Source of the DNA: Opitutaceae bacterium
Lineage (GTDB): Bacteria > Verrucomicrobiota > Verrucomicrobiia > Opitutales > Opitutaceae
Assembly: GCA_031272375.1 (NCBI GenBank)
Contig: JAISTY010000061.1
Coordinates: 1 to 7,217, forward strand
Direction: 5' to 3'
DNA length: 7,217 bases
In this document: one piece after another, positions 1 through 5,605 of the stretch
How the letters are laid out: each line of letters starts with the position of its first letter
How positions within the stretch are numbered: position 1 is the first letter of the stretch
The notes under the pieces: generated by a model
Seen by the model: only the letters and a program-made list of their open reading frames with translations
Database searches by the model: none
Told to the model about the DNA's origin: nothing
Translations under genes and position numbers: made by a program

Positions 1-1540
1 ACCCGCCGCCGCCGCCGCCGCCAAAAAAGCCTTCCTCACCACGCGCGTCGGCGACCTCGGCTTCCTCCTCGCCCTCCTCTGGCTCCAAAACGCCACCGGC
101 ACCCTGCTCCTCTTCGACGACGGCAACGGCCTCCTCGAAACCGACGCCCTCAACCCCCTTTCCGTCTACCTCCCCTGCGGCCTCGCCCTCTCGACCGCCA
201 CCGGCCTCCTCCTCTTCTGGGGCGCCGTCGGCAAATCCGGCCAGTTCCCCCTCCACGTCTGGCTGCCCGACGCCATGGAAGGCCCCACGCCCGTCTCCGC
301 CCTCATCCACGCCGCCACCATGGTCGCCGCCGGCGTCTTCCTCGTCGCCCGCGTCTTCCCGCTGATGGCGCTCGACCAGACCCTCGCCGTCCACACCCAC
401 GCGCTCACCGCCGTCGCCCTCGTCGGCAGCGTCACCGCCCTGCTCGGCGCCCTCCTCGCCGTCGCGCAAAACGACCTCAAACGCGTCCTCGCCTACTCGA
501 CCGTCTCCCAGCTCGGCTACATGATGCTCGCGCTCGGCGTCGGCGCCTGGACCGCCGCCGTCTTCCACCTGCTGACGCACGCCTTCTTCAAGGCCCTCCT
601 CTTCCTCGGCGCCGGCAGCGTCATCCACGCCGCCCACCACGAGCAGGACATGCGCGCCCTCGGCGGCCTCGCCCCGCGCATGAAACTCACCTTCGCCACC
701 TTCGCCGTCGGCACCTGCGCCCTCGCCGGCGTCCCCTTCCTCTTCTCCGGCTTCTGGTCAAAGGAGGCCATCCTCCACGCCGCCCACGCCTGGGACGTCT
801 CCGCCCTCCCCTTTTACATCGGCCTCGCCGCCGTCGTCCTCACCGCCTTCTACATGACCCGCCTCGTCGCCGAAACCTTCTCCGGCACCCCCCGCTCCCC
901 CGCCGCCGGGCACGCCCGCGAAAACGGCCCCGTCATGACCGTCCCGCTCGTCCTCCTCGCCGTCGGCGCCGTCGCCCTCGGCTTCCTCAACACCCCCGCC
1001 TGGCCCTGGCTCGACGCCACCCTCGGCGGACAAGCCGCCGTCACCCCCGGACACCTTGTCGAAAGCCCCGCGCTCCTCGCCGTCTCCGCCTTCCTCGTCG
1101 CCCTCGGCATCGGCGCCGGCCTTGCCCTCTACGCCACCCGCAAACGCCGCCGCCAAACCGCCTCCGCCCCCGACCCCCTCCAACGCGCCTGCCCGCCCGT
1201 CTTCGCCGCCCTCCAAAACCGCCTCTGCATTGACGAACTCTACGCCGCCACCCTCGGACGCCTCAACGCCCTCGCCGCCGCCGCCGCCGACCTCGCCGAC
1301 CGCCTCCTCGTCAACGGCGCCGTCACCCTCGTCTCCCGCCTCGCCCTCTGCGCCGGCATCGTCCAGCGCGAGACCGACGAGAAAGTCCTCAACGCTGGCT
1401 TCGACGGAACCAGCTCCGAAATCCGCGGCGCCGGCGAACTCTACTCCAAGGCGCAGACCGGCGAGCCGCAGGGCTACCTGCACGCCATCGCCGCCGGCTT
1501 CGTCATCCTCGCACTCATCGTCATCCTCGGCGCCCGCTGA
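1..1540 (+). CDS. nuoL: NADH-quinone oxidoreductase subunit L, 5' truncated by window edge
   Basis: This is the large antiporter-like membrane subunit of complex I (NDH-1), which carries protons across the inner membrane during NADH oxidation. The reading frame is open from position 2 and ends at TGA 1538-1540, giving 512 residues; about the first 160 residues of a typical NuoL lie outside the window. The hallmark block is at window residues 76-110 (VGKSGQFPLHVWLPDAMEG, then PTPVSALIHAATMV). Lys78 aligns with E. coli Lys229, Lys197 in THAFFKALLF with Lys342, and Lys254 in SKEAIL with Lys399; the last two have exactly the E. coli spacing. Many hydrophobic segments run through it, and a final membrane helix (GFVILALIVILGA) ends the protein, as in NuoL rather than NuoM or NuoN. 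Codons end almost always in C. No nuoM or nuoN follows. Identity is very secure. Confidence 0.97.
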   Translation, partial: PAAAAAAKKAFLTTRVGDLGFLLALLWLQNATGTLLLFDDGNGLLETDALNPLSVYLPCGLALSTATGLLLFWGAVGKSGQFPLHVWLPDAMEGPTPVSALIHAATMVAAGVFLVARVFPLMALDQTLAVHTHALTAVALVGSVTALLGALLAVAQNDLKRVLAYSTVSQLGYMMLALGVGAWTAAVFHLLTHAFFKALLFLGAGSVIHAAHHEQDMRALGGLAPRMKLTFATFAVGTCALAGVPFLFSGFWSKEAILHAAHAWDVSALPFYIGLAAVVLTAFYMTRLVAETFSGTPRSPAAGHARENGPVMTVPLVLLAVGAVALGFLNTPAWPWLDATLGGQAAVTPGHLVESPALLAVSAFLVALGIGAGLALYATRKRRRQTASAPDPLQRACPPVFAALQNRLCIDELYAATLGRLNALAAAAADLADRLLVNGAVTLVSRLALCAGIVQRETDEKVLNAGFDGTSSEIRGAGELYSKAQTGEPQGYLHAIAAGFVILALIVILGAR

Positions 1541-1577
1541 ACGCGCGAAACCGCCCCGCCCGCGCGGAAAATTCTCG

Positions 1578-1605
1578 TTGATGCGAAAGTCCGCGCCCCC
1601 ACTGT
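1578..1605 (+). promoter_or_regulatory. Possible sigma-70-type promoter for the SRP RNA
   Basis: A -35-like TTGATG (1578-1583) is followed after 16 bases by CACTGT (1600-1605), which keeps the two most conserved -10 positions (A2 and T6). Transcription would start near 1611, exactly where the paired 5' end of the SRP RNA begins. The -10 match is poor and the surroundings are GC-rich, so position relative to the RNA is the main support. Confidence 0.4.
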
Positions 1606-1610
1606 GCCCC

Positions 1611-1710
1611 GCGGCCAGGCGCCATGCATGGGCAGGCGCGTGAACTCCGCCAGGGCCGGAAGGCAGCAACGGTGACGACGTTCTCCCAGTGCCGTGGAGT
1701 GCCTGGCCGC
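1611..1710 (+). ncRNA. ffs: Bacterial small signal recognition particle RNA (4.5S type)
   Basis: This is the RNA core of the signal recognition particle, which binds Ffh and targets nascent membrane and secreted proteins to FtsY and the Sec translocon. The Ffh-binding tip is unmistakable: GCC (1655-1657), GGAA tetraloop (1658-1661), GGC (1662-1664), then the symmetric internal loop with CAGG (1651-1654) facing AGCA (1665-1668), and the CCG/CGG helix (1647-1649 with 1670-1672). Further down, GAAC (1642-1645) pairs GTTC (1680-1683) and GGCA (1631-1634) pairs TGCC (1690-1693). The ends close in a 12-bp helix, 1611-1622 with 1699-1710, with one G-U pair. At about 100 nt it is the short form with no Alu domain. 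The ends are inferred from pairing. It sits between nuoL and the 3' end of the opposing pdxA, and TTTCCCC follows it. Confidence 0.95.
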
Positions 1711-1726
1711 TTTCCCCTCCGCCCCG

Positions 1727-2668
1727 TCAACCCGCCCCCGCGCGCCTCGCGACAAGCCGCCGCGCCACGCGCACCGCGTTCGCGAAACTCCCCGTCCGCG
1801 CCTCGCCGCGCCCCGCGATGCCGAAGGCCGTCCCGTGGTCGGGACTCGTCCGCACCCACGGCAAACCGAGGGTGACGTTCACGGCCTCGTCGAACTCCAC
1901 CGTCTTCAACGGCGCGAGCCCCTGGTCGTGGTAAAGGGCGACGACCGCGTCGAACTCGCCGCGAAGGGCGCGGGCGAAAACGGTGTCGGCGGGCAGCGCG
2001 TCCGACAGGCTGCCGTCAAAATCCCCGCGCAGCCCCGCGAGGATGGGGTTGATGACGTCGCGCTCCTCCGTCCCGAGAATGCCGCCCTCGCCGGCGTGGG
2101 GATTGAGACCGCAGACGGCCACGCGCGGGCGGCGCGTCCCGGCGATCTCAACGGCGGCTTCCACCGCGCGGCGGAAGGCGTCCGGCGTCAGACGCGACGG
2201 CACGGCGGCGAACGGAATGTGCCAGGTGAGCAGGGCGACGTTCAGCCGCCCCCCGCAAAAAGCCATGACCGGAACGCCGCCCCAGCGATCGGCGAAAAAC
2301 TCCGTCTGCCCCGGAAACCCGTAGCCGATCGCCGCCAGCTCCGCCTTGCTCACGGGACCGGTGACAACGCCCGCGGCGCGCCCTTCGCGACAAGCTGCCG
2401 CCGCCCATTCCATCGCGTCGAGCGCGACGCGCGCGCCTTCGGGCGTCGGTTTTCCGGGAATCGCGTTGAAGGCCGCGACGCCGACGGGGTGCGCGGTGTC
2501 GCCCGCGCGCAGCGGCAGCTTGTCGAGCCAGGCTTCGGGACCGGCGACGGACAAGCCGCCGTCGTCCGCCGGCCGCCCATCGGCAAGCCAGCGCGCGATG
2601 ATTTCGGGGCCGACACCCGCGGGGTCGCCGCAGGTGACGGCGAGCGGCAGCCTGCCGGCGGCGCTCAT
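1727..2668 (-). CDS. pdxA: 4-hydroxythreonine-4-phosphate dehydrogenase (PdxA)
   Basis: PdxA oxidises 4-phosphohydroxy-L-threonine with NAD; the product decarboxylates to 3-amino-1-hydroxyacetone phosphate, which PdxJ uses to make pyridoxine 5'-phosphate (DXP-dependent vitamin B6 route, cytoplasm). The protein is 313 aa, slightly shorter than the usual 320-330. Family motifs appear in order: TCGDPAGVGPEI near residues 12-23, VVTGPVSKAEL at 101-111, NPHAGEGG at 189-196, YHDQGLAPLK at 246-255, and VNVTLGLPWVRTSPDHGTA at 263-281. The three divalent-metal histidines of E. coli PdxA (166, 211, 266) correspond to His150, His191 and His247. The start ATG overlaps the lpxA stop (ATGA), with a strong Shine-Dalgarno-like GGGGGAGG just before it inside lpxA, so translation is probably coupled. 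The stop lies 17 bases from the convergent SRP RNA. No defect is visible. Confidence 0.96.
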   Translation of the reverse strand: MSAAGRLPLAVTCGDPAGVGPEIIARWLADGRPADDGGLSVAGPEAWLDKLPLRAGDTAHPVGVAAFNAIPGKPTPEGARVALDAMEWAAAACREGRAAGVVTGPVSKAELAAIGYGFPGQTEFFADRWGGVPVMAFCGGRLNVALLTWHIPFAAVPSRLTPDAFRRAVEAAVEIAGTRRPRVAVCGLNPHAGEGGILGTEERDVINPILAGLRGDFDGSLSDALPADTVFARALRGEFDAVVALYHDQGLAPLKTVEFDEAVNVTLGLPWVRTSPDHGTAFGIAGRGEARTGSFANAVRVARRLVARRAGAG

Positions 2669-3402
2669 GCCTCCCCCTCCCGCCCCGCGCGGAAAAGCGG
2701 AAAGCCGCGCCCCTCCCGGCCGAAAAACCCAAGGAAACGCCGCCCCTCGTCCGAGACGCCCCCGGCGGCCAGCAGCGCGGCGGCCTTCCCGCGCGTCGCG
2801 CCCCCGGACAGCACCTCGCGGAACAGTTGTTTGAGTTCGCGGATCGTCCCGGCCCCGAACCCGCGCCGCCGCAGACCGACGAGGTTGAGACCGGCAAGCT
2901 CGTTGCGCCCGGCGACCATCACAAACGGCGGGATGTCCAGCGTGAGGCTCGCGTGCCCGCCGACCATGACGCTCTCGCCGATGACCACGTTCTGGTGAAC
3001 CGCCGCCCCGCCCCCGAAAAACGCGAAATCCCCCGCGTGGACATGCCCGGCGAGGAGGCTCGCGTTGGCCATGATGACGTTGCGCCCGACCACGCAGTCG
3101 TGCCCGACATGCGACGCCGCCATGAGGTAGCAGTTCTCCCCGATCTCCGTGAACCCGCCCGCCTTCGTCGAACGGTGAACCGTCGCGTGCTCGCGGATGA
3201 CGGTGCCGGAGCCGACGCGCACGCCCGAGGGCGTCGCGGCGTCGAAACGCAAATCCTGCGGGTCGCCGCCGACGACGGCGTAGGGATGCACCGTCACGCG
3301 GTCGCCGAGGACGGCGCCGGAGCGGATCAGGGCGCCGGCGTGGATGTCGCAGCCCTCGCCGAGGGTGACGTTCGGTTCGATGATGGCGGCTGGGTGGATC
3401 AT
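2665..3402 (-). CDS. lpxA: Acyl-ACP--UDP-N-acetylglucosamine O-acyltransferase (LpxA)
   Basis: LpxA carries out the first step of lipid A synthesis, moving a 3-hydroxyacyl chain from acyl carrier protein to the 3-OH of UDP-GlcNAc in the cytoplasm. The 245-aa product (E. coli: 262) opens with MIHPAAIIEPNVTLGEGCDI, and hexapeptide repeats of the left-handed beta-helix run to about residue 160. GGDPQDLRF (45-53) matches the family's DPQDL motif. His98 and His101 in ASHVGHDC match E. coli His122 and the catalytic His125; His120 and His136 (AAVHQN) match His144 and His160 with exact spacing. Gly149 aligns with Gly173, the acyl-length ruler, so a long chain of roughly C14 is inferred, not shown. 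GLNLVGLRRRGF (171-182) leads into the helical C-terminus. It starts 19 bases after the upstream gene's stop. The gene shows an outer membrane containing lipid A. Confidence 0.96.
   Translation of the reverse strand: MIHPAAIIEPNVTLGEGCDIHAGALIRSGAVLGDRVTVHPYAVVGGDPQDLRFDAATPSGVRVGSGTVIREHATVHRSTKAGGFTEIGENCYLMAASHVGHDCVVGRNVIMANASLLAGHVHAGDFAFFGGGAAVHQNVVIGESVMVGGHASLTLDIPPFVMVAGRNELAGLNLVGLRRRGFGAGTIRELKQLFREVLSGGATRGKAAALLAAGGVSDEGRRFLGFFGREGRGFPLFRAGREGEA
2669..2685 (-). promoter_or_regulatory. Purine-rich ribosome binding site of pdxA inside lpxA
   Basis: Read on the minus strand, the bases before the pdxA ATG are GGGAGGGGGAGGC. This is the only clear Shine-Dalgarno-like sequence among the minus-strand genes; I see none in the expected place before the TPR gene, ribA, the 203-aa gene or lpxA. 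It fixes the pdxA start and supports translational coupling to lpxA. Confidence 0.65.
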
Positions 3403-3421
3403 GGGAATTGTCGGGCGCGGC

Positions 3422-4033
3422 TCACCGGCGCGGACGGTCGGGAAGCTCGAGCTGGGCGTCCCTCAACAGGTCGTAATTCTTGAGAATGCGGAGCAGTTGC
3501 AGCGTGTCGCTCTTGCGGTAGTTGAGGTTCACCTCCACGCGCGCAATCAGGTCGAGCAGCAGCGAGCGGAAGGACAGGACGGCGTCCACGCCGCGCTCCT
3601 TGAGCAACCCCGCGCTCTCCGCGCGGAACGGCTCCCGCGCCGGAAGCCCCGGAATGACGAGGATTTTGACAAGACCGCCGTCCCCTCCGCCCTCCGTCCC
3701 GCCGTCCGGCAGCCCGCGCGCGGCCTCGCGCAGGGCGCTCTCGCCGAGAAAATCAAACAGCTCCGGCGTCGCCCGGATCAGCGTCGGCGTGAAAACGCCC
3801 GTGTGCCAGGGGCGGACGGACACGACGGCGCGGCGGATGCGCGGAAGCCCCCCCGCGAAGAGGAAAAAATCCGGGCGTCCGGAGGGGCGCCAGGCGGGGT
3901 TGTGCACGAGAAAATCAATCGCCTCCCCGCCGGTCTTCTTGCGGGACTGGACCTGGTATTTGCGAACCTGCCGGGTGAGAAACCCGTTTTGCTCGAAGTA
4001 TTCGCGGACAATGTCCTCGTCGGTGGCTGACAT
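3422..4033 (-). CDS. Uncharacterised 203-aa protein, possible PD-(D/E)XK nuclease-like fold
   Basis: I do not know a function for this protein; it resembles conserved hypothetical proteins I recall from Verrucomicrobia. It begins MSATDEDIVREYFEQNGF, an amphipathic helix, followed by a basic segment (RKYQVQSRKK, 24-33) and a strand-like EAIDFLVHNPAW (37-48). Next come RPDFFLF (53-59), a strand VVSVRPWHT (70-78), KILVIPGLP (123-131) and a helical end with LLRILKNYDLLRD (180-192). Residues 109-120 are a Gly/Asp-rich linker. An acidic helix, then an Asp-containing strand, then a strand with a basic residue recalls the PD-(D/E)XK fold, but the ExK pair is not intact (VSVRP), so activity is doubtful. 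There is no signal peptide or membrane segment. ATG 4033 was chosen because the open frame upstream to 4219 encodes an Arg-rich tail overlapping ribA. It lies 49 bases after ribA and 19 before lpxA. Confidence 0.85.
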   Translation of the reverse strand: MSATDEDIVREYFEQNGFLTRQVRKYQVQSRKKTGGEAIDFLVHNPAWRPSGRPDFFLFAGGLPRIRRAVVSVRPWHTGVFTPTLIRATPELFDFLGESALREAARGLPDGGTEGGGDGGLVKILVIPGLPAREPFRAESAGLLKERGVDAVLSFRSLLLDLIARVEVNLNYRKSDTLQLLRILKNYDLLRDAQLELPDRPRR

Positions 4034-4082
4034 GCGGGCGTTCTTGGACGGGACGCGGGGAAAGCGCGAGCGGATTTGCCGC

Positions 4083-5540
4083 TCACGCCGCCGCGCCGCC
4101 CCAGAAAAGCCACTCCTCCACCGACAGCCCGAGCCGCCGCGCCGCCTCCGCGAACGCCGGCGCGCGCTCCGGCCCGTCCGGCGTCCCGGCCGCCAGCCGC
4201 ACCCGCCCGCCCGGAACATGGTGGCGCAGCAGCCGCAGCGCCGCGTCGCAATCCACGCCCGCGTCCGCCGCGCCGGGATCCGCCGACAACCCGCCGCCGC
4301 CCGTCAGCACAATCACGCCCGCCCCGTGCCGCGCGATCCGCCGCACCGTCTCCTGGAAAAGGTCCCGGTTGCGCCGCGTCCTCAACGGGAAGCGCTCGAA
4401 CAGCGACTCGCCGTGCGCCCGCGCCACCGGCGCGGCGTCCGCCGCCGGATCCCCGTGGGTCAGCACAACGGCGTCCCTCGACCGAAGCGTGTCGTAGTAG
4501 GCGTGCGCCCGGAACCAGCACGGCTCCGTCAGCAGCGCCCCGAACTCCCCGCGCCGCGCCAGCGCCTCCGCGTCAATCCGCGCGAGCCGCCGCCCGCCGC
4601 CCAGCTCCTCCACGGCGAGAATGCCGGACCCCTTGTCCGCGGCGAGCCGCCCGGCGTCGCGCCCCGCGAAAATCTCCGCGAACCGCCCCGCCCCGAGGAC
4701 AACCTCCCCGCCCGGCGGCCGTATCGGCAGGAAATAACACGCCCCGCGGATGAACCGCGGCGCCTCCGGCAGCGCCTCCGGCCGGAACAGCTCCAGCGGC
4801 TCGGGCGTCCCCGCCCGCGCCACCCGCGACGCCGACGGCCGCCGCAACGCGTGCCCGCCGTCCGCCTTCGACGACAGGTAGGCGATGTTGAACGGCCCCG
4901 GCTCGAACTCCAGCGGCTCCGTCCCCGCGATGGAAAACCCCGCCGCCCGGATCGCCCGCACCTTGTCGGGGTTGTTCGTCAGCACGATGAACGGCGCCTG
5001 GATGCCCAGCAGCCGGCAGATGTGGGGGATGTTCCCGTAGTTGCGGTGGTCGCGCCTCAACCCGAACGCCTCGTAGGCCGCGAACGTCGAGACGCGGTCG
5101 CCCGACGCCTGCACCAGCATCCGGTCCCGCGCCTTGCCGAAGAAACCGACGCCGCGCCCCTCCTGCATCAGGTAGAACAGAATCCCCCGCCCGCGCGCGG
5201 CGATCGCGCGGAACGCGCCCTCGAGCTGCTGCGAGCAGTCGCAGTCGCACCCGCACAGCGTCTCGCTGGTCAGGCACGACGAGTGCAGCCGCGTGTGCAG
5301 CGGCTCCCCGCCGGAAACGTCCCCGAACGTCAGCGCGAGGATGTGGTGCTTGTCCGCGATGTCCTGGAAAACGTGGGCCGTCCACTCCCCGAAGCGGGTG
5401 TCCAGCCGGCGCGTCGTTATGTAAAGCGTCGTCCCGAGCAACGGCCGTTCCAGCGCGCGCGCGCCGGGGGGCACGCTTCCGGCCCCCGGCTGCATCCGCG
5501 CCAGCAGCTCCGCCGGCACCGCCTGTTCCTTCTTCGGCAT
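4083..5540 (-). CDS. ribA: GTP cyclohydrolase II-like protein with a degenerate second GCHII domain
   Basis: GCHII opens GTP to start riboflavin synthesis, releasing formate and pyrophosphate. The 485-aa product is more than twice a stand-alone RibA (about 200). Domain 1 spans roughly residues 45-232: zinc ligands Cys89, Cys100 and Cys102 with E. coli spacing, inside an unusually Cys-rich CGCDCDC; QEGRG at 126-130; Asp164 and Arg166 matching E. coli Asp126 and Arg128; TNNPDK at 188-193; and NIAYLSSKADGGHAL at 218-232. The catalytic Tyr105 position is Arg140. Residues 233-342 are not recognised. Residues 343-478 look like a decayed second copy (FRAHAYYD, LTHGD, RAHGES, RRIARHGAGVIVL) without zinc Cys, QEGR or DxR. 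The start is ATG 5540; the open frame continues upstream but overlaps the TPR gene. Codons end mostly in G. The GCHII family is certain, the exact reaction is not, so the symbol is by domain 1. Confidence 0.9.
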   Translation of the reverse strand: MPKKEQAVPAELLARMQPGAGSVPPGARALERPLLGTTLYITTRRLDTRFGEWTAHVFQDIADKHHILALTFGDVSGGEPLHTRLHSSCLTSETLCGCDCDCSQQLEGAFRAIAARGRGILFYLMQEGRGVGFFGKARDRMLVQASGDRVSTFAAYEAFGLRRDHRNYGNIPHICRLLGIQAPFIVLTNNPDKVRAIRAAGFSIAGTEPLEFEPGPFNIAYLSSKADGGHALRRPSASRVARAGTPEPLELFRPEALPEAPRFIRGACYFLPIRPPGGEVVLGAGRFAEIFAGRDAGRLAADKGSGILAVEELGGGRRLARIDAEALARRGEFGALLTEPCWFRAHAYYDTLRSRDAVVLTHGDPAADAAPVARAHGESLFERFPLRTRRNRDLFQETVRRIARHGAGVIVLTGGGGLSADPGAADAGVDCDAALRLLRHHVPGGRVRLAAGTPDGPERAPAFAEAARRLGLSVEEWLFWGGAAA

Positions 5541-5605
5541 GGGAAAATGCCGCGCGACATTGCCCCCCGCCCGCCGCCGCGCAACGCGCGAATTGCCCGC
5601 CGCGC
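5541..5605 (-). other. Spacer between TPR gene and ribA
   Basis: These 65 bases separate the TPR stop from the ribA start. They are very GC-rich and contain a small perfect hairpin (CGCGC-AAC-GCGCG on the plus strand). No T run follows it and no clear Shine-Dalgarno is visible before ribA. Read-through from the TPR gene is the simplest model. Confidence 0.5.

Noticed and set aside
758..1669. Minus-strand open frame of 303 codons
   Set aside because: It is a Gly/Glu-rich shadow of nuoL made by the C-ending codons of that gene.
1624..1934. Small plus-strand frames over the SRP RNA
   Set aside because: They fall on a structured RNA with a recognisable Ffh-binding tip and have no protein-like features.
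1694..2998. Plus-strand open frame of 434 codons
   Set aside because: It is antisense to pdxA and lpxA, whose catalytic residues are intact, and it overlaps the SRP RNA end. Composition is Arg/Pro-rich.
4034..4219. 62-codon N-terminal extension of the 203-aa protein
   Set aside because: It is an Arg-rich tail overlapping the 3' end of ribA in another frame; MSATDED at 4033 gives a natural start.
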